A DNA stretch of 64,000 nucleotides from Papaver somniferum (lineage: Eukaryota; Streptophyta; Magnoliopsida; Ranunculales; Papaveraceae), in assembly GCF_003573695.1 (NCBI RefSeq), contig NC_039366.1, forward strand, positions 159,902,770-159,966,769, read 5' to 3'. How positions within the stretch are numbered: position 1 is the stretch's first letter; each line of letters begins with the position of its first letter. Shown here in pieces: positions 21,117-32,223 of the stretch. Both the position numbers and the translations under genes were made by a program. The notes under the pieces were generated by a model, which made no database searches, had not been told where the DNA came from, and worked only from the letters and a program-made list of their open reading frames with translations.

Positions 21117-24100
21117 TGTAGATGGGGCAAAACGATTTGCTGGTTTTCACGGAATTGAGGAGACGACCGTGCGGAGGAGACTCCTTGAACCGAGCGAAAT
21201 GTTCAACCTCACACAGATGCACTCAAGAAGGGAGTGCTTTGAATTCGAGAGATCAATCTATAGTACTCCGGCCTAAACCAAGACAATGGCTGTTCCAGAG
21301 TAAATTAGGTCACAAGAGAGAATGGGTTGATCTGTAGGAGGGAAGTTGAGAAATGTGTGGAATCAATGATAATCAAAGATTATGGGTGTGTTATGTATTC
21401 TGAATAGGATAAGTTCTGAATGACTGAAATTGCTCAGTTGAGAGTAATCGCTCAATTGATGAGGTGTTGATCTCGTGTTGTCTGTGAGACGCGAGATTCT
21501 TGTATCTTCAATCATGATTTCAGAGACTTATTTATATTGCTGGAATTGTAGACACCATGATCCCATGAAGTGTGACAGTTGATGGAATCAAAGAGTGGGG
21601 AAATGGAAATCGTGTTTGAAACCAGTTGCTCATCGTGCGGAGACTTGGTCGATTTTCCATCCACTACTTTGTTAACTCCTTCAACTTATTGCACAACTTG
21701 CTCACATTCCATCGTGTGTATGAACACAGTGCCGTAGACCGCCAGACCAAAACCATAGTTAATATCCCCCCATGTGACACGATTGACGTCTCCTGGTTAA
21801 TTAGTCAGTTGTTGACTTCATGATTTTATGGGACGATGAGTCCATGTATTTGCTGAGTTGAACATGATTTTGCAAAATGTTATGAAACTCATGAATTGAA
21901 CGTGTCTGTTGAGACAGAAGTATAATTCTCACGTTGATAGTTTAGGCGAGCAAGTATTGCTCTGAATTGTTGAATATTGATAGTTGAACGAATATTCCTT
22001 GATTTGAGAGAATATTGCTTATCTGAGCAAGTGTTTCTCGCTGATGAATTATTGGTAGCGTGACCAAAATAAAACATTAATTAGAATACTGGTAGTTTAA
22101 CCTAGCATAATTAATAAGAATACTGATCATGAGATCGTCGTAAAGTTATTAGTGTTCGAATCTGGAATTATGATCCTTGGACTCAGAAACCCTAATTTGA
22201 TCAATTGATGATCAATTGATGGTTTATTTCAAAATCAACTATGGAATAAAAGAGGGATCGGCTACATGAGACCGTGGGTCGACCATGTAGCGACCATATG
22301 CTCATGTGAGCAAATACCAAGGTCTCTTGAAGAGTTGGTGAAAGGATGATCAAATGCTAATTCAATCATTTCTCATATAATGCTCATCTGAGCCTTAGGT
22401 GATAAAACCTAATTAATTATGAAGAGGTGAGGGACCGACCAAGGGGTCATGAAATTATCCCTGGGTGGTCACGGGATCGACTGACGATCATTCCATGTAA
22501 ATCCAAAATTATTTGGAAGAGTTTTGGACCTAATGCGTGCAATTGCGCAAATTAGGTCAAATCATGAAAATACATGGGACCGGCTCATTGCCAGCCAAGG
22601 AGTCAACCCTGGTTGGTCAAGGTAACATGCTCACGTCGTCAACACGTCCGCGTCTCAATCCTGAGAATTTTGATATTTTCTGGCGTGCAGTTGAGCATCC
22701 ATTCGAGAAAATATGACAAAATTAGGATTTTGCTGAAACTGAGGAAACTTCATGAGATGAAGGAAAATAATTATAAAATGAAGGAATATGTGGCGTGGGA
22801 CCGCTGGAGCCAAGGCATGGCCAGACGGCCATTGACCACGGTCCCATGGTGCTTTTTCCTAATTTTATAATATTTTTCATGATTTTATGAAAATATCATG
22901 AAATCAAGGAATTTTGTTGAAATTAAGGAGTTTCCTTAAAGTGAAAGAGTTTCCATGGGATCAAGGAAGCAAATAATATTAAAATAAAATAAATAAGGGC
23001 GTGTGGGACCGGCTGAGGCATGGCCGTCCGACTGGGGCTCGGTCCCGTGCGTTTTCCCTAATTTTATGTATTTTTATGTATTTTTTCTATGATTTGAAGG
23101 AATTTTCATAATTTGAGAGAAATACCATGAAATCAAGGAAATTCATGGGATCAAGGAAACCTTAAAATAATAATAATAAAATAAAGAGACGTGTGGGACC
23201 GGCTAGGGCATGGCTGGTCGGCTTGGGCCCAGTCCCACGGGTTTTCCTAATTTTATATTATATTTTTCATGGATTTATGAAAATACCATGAGATTAAGGA
23301 GTTTTCATGAGATTAGGAAAATAATAATAAAATAATGAGGAACCATGAGGTGTGGGGCCGGCCAGGATCAAGGCATGGCCGGTTGGCCAGCAATCACGGC
23401 CCCACAATATTTTTCCCAATTTTATTCATTTCCTTGGTGCGAAGGAAACACCATGAAACTGAGGAGTTTCCTCAAAACGAAGGATATTTGTTCAAATGAA
23501 AGGATTTTCATAAGATTAAGGAAAATAACAAAAAATATGATAAAATATAAAACTGGCGTGGGATTGTCCACGACACAGCCGGCCGGTCGGTGAGCCCAAT
23601 CCCCAGCGCCTTGGTCAATATTTAATTATTTATTATTTTCCTTCCTATTTTGCTTAGGTTCATCGTTTCGTCGTATTTTGAAATACTCGTTCGTGCGGTG
23701 ATTGTTAGTGCATCATCATTGAGTACACTTGCACCTTTTGAGCCGGGGCTTACTCAGAGGTAACTCAGATGCCCGTGCGTTGAATATTTATTACTAACCC
23801 ATGGAATTCTGCTGGGAAGAACCATAGATTGAACTAACTTATGGCTCTATACTAGAAGAGCAAGCTGTCTAGGAGCATTAATTATTCTGACATGAGCTTG
23901 CTGGAGCTTCACATCCTTTATATAGTCAGGGAAAACTTGTTGTTTGTGTCCTGAAGACGTTATCGCTCTATACTAGCAGAGCAAGCTGTTTAGGAGCCGT
24001 CAATCTCGTGATTCTATATAGAAATAATTACTGAAATGTTCAGTGTTCAATTGATATGCCATTATCCAGCCGAGAGAAAGTATTCTCAGTCAAAGGATTC

Positions 24101-24204
24101 AATGAGAGACCCGTGTCTCAATACTCACATCTGATTGCTGGATCAGGAGTTCGTGTAATTATGGGTTTACGATTTTAGCCTTTTTCGAAAATCCACCATC
24201 TACA
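21117..24204 (-). repeat. 3' LTR of element B
   Basis: Starts TGTAGATGGGGCAAAACG on the plus strand and ends CCACCATCTACA. It holds GC-rich palindromic modules at about 22790-23610. It differs from the 5' LTR by point changes and several small indels clustered in the GC cores. Confidence 0.93.
22790..23610 (-). repeat. GC-rich palindromic modules, 3' LTR of B
   Basis: Five cores with GGGACCGGC, GGCATGGCC and GGTCCC blocks separated by AT-rich spacers, collinear with 4082-4890 of element A in reverse orientation. Confidence 0.8.
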
Positions 24205-24218
24205 TTAAGTCCCCTGCT
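24205..24218 (-). promoter_or_regulatory. Polypurine tract of element B
   Basis: TTAAGTCCCCTGCT on the plus strand, the complement of AGCAGGGGACTTAA, adjacent to the 3' LTR and identical to the tract of element A. Confidence 0.65.
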
Positions 24219-25470
24219 TAGTGAGGAAAGCCGTGTTCCTCAGTCATCATTGAATGGTGATTTTCCGGTCATAAACAGTACAAGTAATTGAACTTAGTCG
24301 TAAGTTAAGACGTTGCTGGATTTCGATAGTACGAGCAAACCATGACTTGAATGAAGATCCCATTGGAATGATAGAGAATCGTTTGATGAGCATAAATTGG
24401 TGTTGAACCGCTGATTTGGACGACGGGACCTTGGTCGTTTAGGATTCGCGGGTCGGGCCCAATAAGGAAATCCTTGTGGAATTAGGTTTTGGGAAATAAA
24501 ATTTGATATAAAAGGGAATTAATCCCTTTCTTTCTTTTTATATTTTCCACGACCATCACACTCATCACCTCCCCACCACTTTCACGCCAGCAACAGGAGG
24601 AGAAAATTTTCACGCCGGTCGCCGGAGCACCGACCGCCGACGCCGACCAGGTAATTTTTTTTTTTTTTTTTGCTGATGTTATGAATTTCATGAATTGATC
24701 ATGTTTGAGTTATATACACATGTGCATGTATGTGAGTAGGATTTTTTGTCGAAAAACCCTTGTTTTTTGAAAACGTATGTTCGTTTGATCGTTAGTTTTG
24801 AAAACTAATAATAATCCCTGATTTAGGAGAGATTTTTTTATGTATAGACCTAGGTCCAGTGATAAAACTTAGTTTATGAGCTTTCATGTGAACCAAGGTT
24901 TTATCGTAAAAAGAGTGAATTTTCACAAAAAATCGAAATAAACCCTCGTTTTAAAGAATGACGATACTACGAAGGAAAAAGTTTTTTTTTATATATATAA
25001 AATCATGGTCTGTCCATGAAAAATATATTTGCATACAAAACCGTGGCATGCTTTCACGAAAAAGAGTGTACTTTTTTTTTGCGTGAGTTGCTACTCACTA
25101 AAAATAAAACGTGAGTTATTATTTCATGTTTTGTAAACATATATTTTCAAAACTGATTTTTTGAATAATGTTCAAAGTAAACAATTATTTATGATAAAAA
25201 AATGTTTTAGTTTTCATAATTCCATGGTAAATGTTCACGGAATGGAGATGTTCATGATTTTATGAAAATCTGAGTTTCGTTCGTCTTTTGTAGGTTTCGA
25301 AGAAACGAACGATTTTGAGGTGTTAACTCTAGCATTACTATCACTATCGTTAGTGTAAGCGTAAAAGGTAAGAGATAAGAGTTACCATTAGATGCTTGTA
25401 CTTACTTGATTTATATCTGGGCCACATACTAAAGTAGAATGTAGTGTGAATTTTACAGCTACTCCGCAAA
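24219..25470 (+). other. Non-coding region upstream of the antisense PMD gene, element B
   Basis: Collinear with 1983-3369 of A (reverse complement). It includes T-rich runs at about 24655-24671 and 25069-25080 and no convincing ORF. It should act as promoter and leader of the PMD gene; I see no single clear TATA box to name. Confidence 0.5.
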
Positions 25471-28400
25471 ATGTCCAACTCTCAGGCGAATGATGCTTCG
25501 AGAGATGAAATGTGCATTGATGATGATATCTCCAGAGATGAGACATGTATGGATGATACTTCCGTTGGAGAAGAAGAGGATGAAACCCCTGGAATTAAGA
25601 ATGTCCCGAATATAGATGATGCATTTTTTTGCGGAGGTTGAGCAGGAAACTGAGAATCATCTCAAATCTCCAGTGTATCGTCTTCTGATAAATCCCAGAA
25701 ATGTTACTCAGAAGAAATTGGTGACTCCTAAGACAGTGATCTGGTTTTGTCTTGAACGAGGGATCTTCCTTGCATCAATCATAGAGTTTAAGCTTTCTTG
25801 ACGACCTTTGGAAAAGTTTTCTGGATGGGCGAGACATATGTTGGGTTTCCCTCATGTCAGGGCCATGCTCGATCAGGCGCAAGTGACGAGAGCTATTCAG
25901 GCTTCTGGAGACTTATTCATTTTCCATGATGCGAGAGGTATTGTGGCTCTACTTGCTCGTTGGTGTATTCCCACTCACACCTTTATATGCAGATGGGGAG
26001 AGTTTACCGTTACCTTAGAGGACGTGGTTGCTTTGATGCATCTCCCAATCACGGGAAATATCCCTGGGGATCTTTCAGATGAGGAGGTTGCGGTTTCTAA
26101 CATTTTGGAAGCTGCAATGGAGGAAGTGAATAAGGCATCTGGCAGTAAAGGGTGTTATGCTCATTGGTTGAAACGCTGGTGGCCAAAGGACGAGATTTCT
26201 GATAAACCCATCGACGGTATGTTACCCATTGCTGCTTTCTTATGTTTATGGCTGTCGAGAGACATATTTGAAGATAGTGGAAATTTTTTGAAGCCCCTCG
26301 TGATCCCCTTTGCTATCAAGATGGATCAAGGTGAGCAACTCCCAATAGGCATCCTGTTCCTGGGTTCTTTGTATTCTAACTTAGACTCCTTGGTTATAGA
26401 CTCCAGTGTATCGAATGGCTTTATGAAGATTGAGTGTTATGCCAATACGATGTTTCTTCAAGCTTTGATGTGGGAGCGCTTCAATAATTATGCGCCTATT
26501 CCACGTAATATTTTGCAAGGACCGAATGCTGATGCTCGTCACATTTTCTCCGAAAAAGATAATGCCAGGATCATGCGTTGGTCTACAAAGCAGCCTCGGT
26601 CTAAAGCACATCTCATTGATGTGTTGGTTGACGAATCTGAGTTCATCTTCCGCCCGTGGGTGTCAGTTCCTGCTTATGTTTCCCAGCCAACAACTTTCAA
26701 TATTGGAGAGAGTGTGATGCTGATGTCTGGTGCAAATCTGAGTGATGGCGAAAGATCTTTCACGTTGAGTTGCACCTCTGGTCATTTGATATCGGCTATA
26801 TACGTAGGACTCTCAGTGGAGGAATATAATATTGACAGAGCAGCTCGACAAATGGGTATGGATCAGTGTATTCCAACTTTTCGAATGAGGAAGCCATAAA
26901 TTGAACAGCTTAGAACCCATTTAGACCATACTCATGTGGAAGGAAGTAATTACTGGTTCCCTTGCTCCGAGAGATTTGCATATGTAACTCCAGGTTATAT
27001 AGACTTTTGGGATCAACAACTTCAGCGATTGCGTGATTACGTGATGGCTGGTCAGCCTCCAGTGAAGGATCCTCCTTCTACTGAGATGATTTCTGGACGA
27101 CCAAGATTGAAGTATCTCTCTGGTGATAAACGAAAATCGTCTCCAGGGTCTTCTCAGGTATGTTTCTTCGTATAATCTTCATGAAGTTATGAGAACTGTA
27201 TTCTAATTATGTTACTGAATTTTACCACAGGACAGTCGTAATGTAAGACCTCGAATCCGTGTAGATTTCTCAGAAACTGAAGCGATTATTCACGGTGGAG
27301 AAGGAAGGAACAAAAGTTATAAGCTGTTACCTAATACCATAAAGTCCCCAGTTGGTTCTTTGGTGAGTTCTCGGTATTCTCCTTGTTGTGACTTTTTTCT
27401 CGCCCACATTATTAGGATCATGAAACCAATGTTGTTATTCTGTTGCAGAATTTTACTCCATCAATTTCCTGCAACAATTCCTGATCTGAGCGATGAAGAA
27501 GAAGTCGTAAGTATCCCTTCGCATATTCACTTATGATGCTTTTTAGATAAAATGTTAATTGTTGAGGATGTGTCCAGGAGGATGTTGTCATGGAGACGGA
27601 GAGTGCTGATGCTCGACCATCCTTTGAGAATAGAGATGAAGCCACTTCCAAAGAATCAGAGCCGAATAGAAGTAATGATCCCCTTGTCGTTAACACGGAT
27701 AATCCCAATTCCTCGAACACTTCGGATACTCCCCAAGTAAGTACATGTCTTGAATCCTCTTCATAGAAGTATGAAAGTTCTGATTTGTGAATGAATGAAT
27801 GAGAATCCATGTGTATACACGAAAAACTTAGTCGAAATTCGTCGTCAGAAAATTCAGAACTCAGTGTTTTAGCAAAAACGCCGTAAAACCCTTATCTGGA
27901 GTCGGATTTTCATTATCTGCATATGCATATTCAAGCCCGGAAAATTTCCAAGCTTTAGCAGAGAAGATTTTTAAGTTTTGAGCACGTTAAGGGCCTGAAA
28001 AAGGCGAAATAGTAAACTTCCAGGAGACTTTCAGAACTTTTCAGATGGTATGTTGCTCAATGTTTTAGCCACATCTCCTTGCTCATTCATCGGATTGTTA
28101 TGAAATTTTGACATGTTGTAGAGGACATCCATACGAAGAGAATGGTATATAAACCATCTTCAGATTCATTATATATTGCCCCCAGTTTGTCTTCTAGTAC
28201 AGGGCAGAGTACAGTTTCTTCAGACGAGGTTATCGTAAAACGTATCTTCATGACTTTCATGCTATTTGCTCGTGTATTGGGTGCATAATGATGAAATTTT
28301 ATGACGTTACATTGATTTTATACTATATTTTATAATATCACTTGGTTTCATGCTCAAATGACTCTAACCTCATGTAATCTTCGTATTAGGTGTCAAATAC

Positions 28401-29127
28401 CGAAGTTGAGGATATTGAATCCAACGAGGATAACTTGAACTGTCCTGGAGTTATTGATGAAGAAACAACAATCCCTGCAATTCAAGTCCATGAGAAGGTT
28501 GTCACTGAAGTTGTGGAAACCCAGATTGTTGCTGCTTCAGTGATAGAAGAAACTGAAACACCAGTAGAGAATACTGTTGCCCTGATTGTAGAAGTTGCCC
28601 CAGTAATTGAGAACTGTATAGTGGTGCATGAATATCCAAGTGCAGGAGTTGCTTTTGATCCTCCATTTGATGCTTCACTCCCGTATCATGAACTAGTTGG
28701 TGGATTCAGCGTTCCCATTGGATATGCAGGTTTGTATGAGAAAATATGGAAGAAGTTTGGTCACATGATTCTTGATAAGAACCCTGGACGTGCTTATGCC
28801 TTAACAATGCAAGTAGGTATTATCTTGCGTGTCGTGAGTGATATATGTACTAGGGACAGAAATATTGTGACTCCAGATATACTCTTTGATTGGGAGTTTA
28901 ATTTGGAGAATTCAGAAAGACTTGGCTTCAATGTGAAGTGGCTTCGTAAGAAAATGAACGCTATCAAGGACTCATGTGAGAACAACATACCCTTTCCCAA
29001 TGATGCTGTGATGGACAAAGAAGACAAGATTGCCAGGCTGACCGAAGAGTTGAACAAGGAGAAGGCGGCTTTGCAGGCCTTGAAGGATGTAGAGGAGCAA
29101 AAATCCTTTTTTGCTGATTTTCTTTGA
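25471..29127 (+). pseudogene. Antisense plant mobile domain gene of element B, at least five exons
   Basis: Exon 1 25471-27157 (ATG to a CAG/GTATGT donor); exon 2 27231-27362 (44 codons, phase 0); exon 3 27449-27506; exon 4 27578-27736 (53 codons, Glu/Ser/Asn-rich, GTAAGT donor); a possible small exon near 28150-28230; last exon 28390-29127 after an ATTAG acceptor. Exon 1 encodes the PMD (CRWGEFTVTLEDV, LMHLPITG). The last exon has the conserved FSVPIGYAGLYEKIW...FGHM segment and a C-terminal coiled coil (ARLTEELNKEKAALQAL). Lesions are an extra T near 25627 (frameshift), TGA at 25799-25801 where A has CGA, TAA near 26898, and a likely 1-nt shift in exon 3. It is a dead copy, but the exon-intron structure is clear and the last exon is fully open. 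Confidence 0.8.
28390..29127 (+). CDS. Terminal exon of the antisense PMD gene (245 codons, open)
   Basis: Begins directly after an AG acceptor with GTG TCA AAT, so it is an exon and not a free-standing gene. The N-terminal half is acidic, with repeated Val/Glu/Thr runs (VTEVVETQIVAASVIEETE). The centre carries ASLPYHELVGGF, VPIGYAGLYEKIW and LGFNVKWLRKKM, segments I associate with transposon-borne PMD proteins. The C-terminus is a coiled coil ending SFFADFL. The stop is followed by an AT-rich 3' stretch before the end of the sense-strand ORF at 29425. Confidence 0.65.
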   Translation: MSNTEVEDIESNEDNLNCPGVIDEETTIPAIQVHEKVVTEVVETQIVAASVIEETETPVENTVALIVEVAPVIENCIVVHEYPSAGVAFDPPFDASLPYHELVGGFSVPIGYAGLYEKIWKKFGHMILDKNPGRAYALTMQVGIILRVVSDICTRDRNIVTPDILFDWEFNLENSERLGFNVKWLRKKMNAIKDSCENNIPFPNDAVMDKEDKIARLTEELNKEKAALQALKDVEEQKSFFADFL

Positions 29128-29424
29128 TATCCTTTTTCATGATCTCTTGAACTTCTGAACTTCTGAGAGATGTGAAGTTTTGTTTGGGTTTTGATATTAG
29201 CTGGTTTTGGATTGGTAGATGGTTAAGGATTTTCTTTTGGATTTGATAGAGATTTTCTTTTAAGAAATATGAATTGAATTTTGATAAATTGCTGAATTCA
29301 AATATTGATTGCAAGTATTGCAAACGTTTTGGAGGAATTGAAATACAATGAAAGAAAATCCTAAATGCCAAATCCAGACGTCATGGATGCTTCAAACGCC
29401 TAGTACCTCAGATGTTTGATAATT
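29128..29424. other. Spacer between convergent antisense gene and retroelement ORF
   Basis: AT-rich, no ORF on either strand that I believe. It should hold the 3' ends of both transcription units, which converge here. Confidence 0.5.
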
Positions 29425-30870
29425 TCAGACAAATGCCTTAAGCCAATTCTCGTGAATTACTGGTAGGATTCTGTCGTCTGTGTTGATCAGTTTGTAGTAT
29501 CCCCCGGTTATGGACTTAGCAACCATAAATGGTCCTTCCCAATTGAAGTTCCTTGTAGAATGAAGACCACGTTGAGCTGCTTTGAGAACCAGGTCCCCTT
29601 CACAGAATTTGTTAGGTTTGGTCGTCCGTGCTTTGAATATCTTCTGTTGATTCGGAATTCCTCGTGTGGTGGGATTCCGCGGTTGTGGCACATATGGACA
29701 CTCATGCAGGAAGGAGTATCCCTCATAATGTCTTTCATGCTTAGCCACATCTTCAACAATGAATATTTTGATAGGATGATCAACTTGAAGAGATTCTGGA
29801 CTCAACCATTGGGTAAAATATTGTTGAGGCGAGATTATCCACTCATAGCATCTTGCGATTGCTAAATTGTTTGTGGAGTGAAGCCCTTGAACCAGATAAG
29901 CATATTTGAAAACTGACGATGGGCACATGAGAAGGAATAAGACTTTCCTGAGTGCGAAAAATCTCTTGATGGAAGTGTCTGGATGTTCCTCAGGCCTTTG
30001 TGTAAGTTCTGTCAAGGCTTTGACCTCCTCCAGATACTCGAATGGTGAGATATCTTCTTTTTCTTCCTCTGAGTCAGAGGTTCCTTCAGCGGAGAGATGT
30101 GTGATTGAAGGTGTCAGTGTCACCTTCCCATCATGAATCCATGTGCGTCCAAGAATCATGTCATATCCTGGATCTTCTCGGATTATGTAAAACTTGGTCT
30201 CAGTGCAGACCAAATTTTCTTTGGCTTTGAGTACGAGGTAGTCGTACGCGTCTCTGGAAACTCCTTCGTGATCTCTGATTGCCATGGGGGCATGAGTAGC
30301 TTATTGTCGAGTAATGTCAGCGGCTCTGAGAGTTTTCAGAGGGATGATGTTGACGGCAGTGCCGACATCAACAAATTCTCTTTTGAACTCGTTTCCTTTG
30401 ATGTGCACTGTGGTGAGCAGTCCCCACTCATACATTTCTTTGTCCGTTGCTGGAGGCTCGGTGAATGTATCTTGAATCAGTAGACGCTTGCCTGACACGA
30501 TGTGGTTTAATGCAGCAAACATGTCTTTCCTTTGAGCTTTTGATAAGTATAGTAATTCACAGATGTGATCAATTAAGTATTGAACTGCCTCTTTGACGGG
30601 AGGTTCAGAAAGAGTGAAGGTTCTGACGGGAAGGGGATCTTTGTGTACTCCTTCAATCCCCAAGTTGAGTTCTCCCGATTTGACCTTTTCCTTAAATATA
30701 CGCTTCAAAGTTTTGCAATCACTTGTGGGATGGATGACAAATCTATGAAAGCGACAATAACGAGGATTTTCCATGGCCTCTTCAGTTGGTTCCTTCTTCA
30801 CATAGTGGCAACTTGATTGAACCGTCTTGAGTCCATGCGTCCAGTAATTCGATAACTTCTTCAATGGAGC
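29425..30870 (-). pseudogene. Protease plus integrase C-terminal tail, polymerase region deleted
   Basis: One frame, interrupted only by TAA at 30301-30303. Upstream of the stop come a CCHC-like knuckle (CRFHRFVIHPTSDC, about 30740) and the protease active-site region (FVDVGTAVNIIP, aspartate near 30350). After the stop the protease continues with YDMILGRTWIH (about 30150). Then, about 200 residues on, come EGDLVLKAAQRG and NWEGPFMVAKS, the integrase GPY/F-type C-terminal module, ending NWLKAFV. There is no reverse transcriptase (no F/YxDD), RNase H or HHCC/DDE integrase core in between. A large internal deletion has joined protease to the integrase tail. The protein could at most process Gag; the stop makes even that doubtful. 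Confidence 0.8.
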
Positions 30871-32166
30871 AGGGGAAATCAGGTGTTTCTGGATCTTCCA
30901 TGTGTTGAGGAGGAGCTTGCACATTATCCTTCTTTTGCACCTTTGAAGGGGTTTGGTAAGTATGCTTACGTTGTGGTTCAGCTTTCCGGTTGCTCCCTTC
31001 CGCAACAGCATTGGTGAAAGTTTGAAGGTTGTATTGTTTGTTGATCAAACGTCTGCTGCTGCCCCTGGCCTCTCGTGGTTCTTCAGCTTTTGCAGTGTTA
31101 GTCCTTTCTAGTAGAGCAGGTGCAGTAATTGCCGACCTCTTGGCTGCTTCATGGAGTTCTGAGAAAGTCTGGAACCTGAGATTCTCCAAAAAGGCTCTGT
31201 AGACTGGAATCATTCCATTGATGCATAGGTCCACAAGTTGTTGTTCTGTGACATTCATATCATGGCAATCCAACGCTTGAACTCTGAACTTCTTCACGTA
31301 GTTGTTAGGATGTTCGGTGTTCTTTTGAAACATCCTTCCGAGATCAGAGAGAGTGACTTGCTCTTGAAGAAGTACTTCCTATAGAATGCATTAACCATTT
31401 CTCCCCAACTGTTGATAGTTCCTGGTGCGATGTTGTTGTACCAGGTGTATGCTCTGCCTTTCAAGGATTTTGAAAATTCTTTGAGGCGAACAACATGGTT
31501 ATGCTCATGTTCACCCAAAGCTTCCAGGAACCGAGAAACATGTTGTCGAGCATTGCCAGTTCCATCGTACAAAGTAAAAGTTGGAGAGATGTAACCTTTG
31601 GGAAGAGGAATCCTTTGAGTAGCGGCAGGGTATGGAGGTTGGTGACGATGGACATGTGGGGTCTTGTCCTTTCCACGATTCTCCAGAAGGCGTTCCAAAT
31701 CCTCCCGAGTGATGAAGTTTAACGACTCCTTCGCTGACGGATCATCTGCAGCTTTGCGGACTTCTTCATCATCCACTAAATGAATCGGGATTACCTCAGG
31801 ATCAGCGTTTGAGGATTTTTCCTTCTCTTTTCCCTTTTCTTGAGTTTTCTCTAACATCTTGTCATCGAGAGTCTTCAGATAATTAAACAGCTCTTTCTGT
31901 GTAGCAGCCATATCGGTTTGATTCTGTGCAAGGGTCTCTTGCACTTTGATGAGATCAGCAATGGTAGGTGGTGGGTTTCCTCTGACTTCCTCAGGGTATC
32001 GTCCGAACAGAGGATGACCTTTTGTGTTAGCATGAGGAGGAGTAATATCATCACCACCGGTGTTAGAGGTCGGAATTGTTTCTGGGATATCCTCATTGTT
32101 GTTGTTGCTGGTGTTACCATTGTTTGTGTTAGGATCTGCGATCATACGTGACCTAAGATCAACCAT
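30782..32166 (-). pseudogene. Ty3-type gag of element B, frameshifted
   Basis: The ATG at 32166 lies 58 bp from the 5' LTR and starts MVDLRSRMIADP. A long Asn/Thr- and charge-rich N-terminus with a KEKEKS patch leads to the gag core: GTGNARQHVSRFLEAL, LKEFSKSLKGRAYTWY and MVNAFYRKYFFKSKSLSL (about 31340-31560). A frameshift near 31330 moves to a second frame (FQKNTEHPNNYVKKFRV... to 30782), and another near 30800 leads into the knuckle/protease frame. Gag would assemble the particle in the cytoplasm. The frameshifts make this copy inactive unless the protein comes from elsewhere. Confidence 0.82.
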
Positions 32167-32202
32167 CTTGTGAAAGCTTGAGAATGAAACCGAGAGATTA
32201 AT

Positions 32203-32220
32203 CTCCCACTGTGGTCGCCA
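32203..32220 (-). promoter_or_regulatory. Primer binding site of element B
   Basis: On the element strand TGGCGACCACAGTGGGAG starts three bases after the 5' LTR. It begins TGGCG as in many plant Ty3 elements. I cannot assign the tRNA with certainty. Confidence 0.65.
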
Positions 32221-32223
32221 ATC

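Noticed and set aside
29560..30816. Plus-strand frames of 76-116 codons
   Set aside because: Antisense reflections of the protease and integrase-tail frame.
31412..32151. Several 60-80-codon plus-strand frames
   Set aside because: Opposite gag of element B; no domain, and the minus-strand frame explains the composition.
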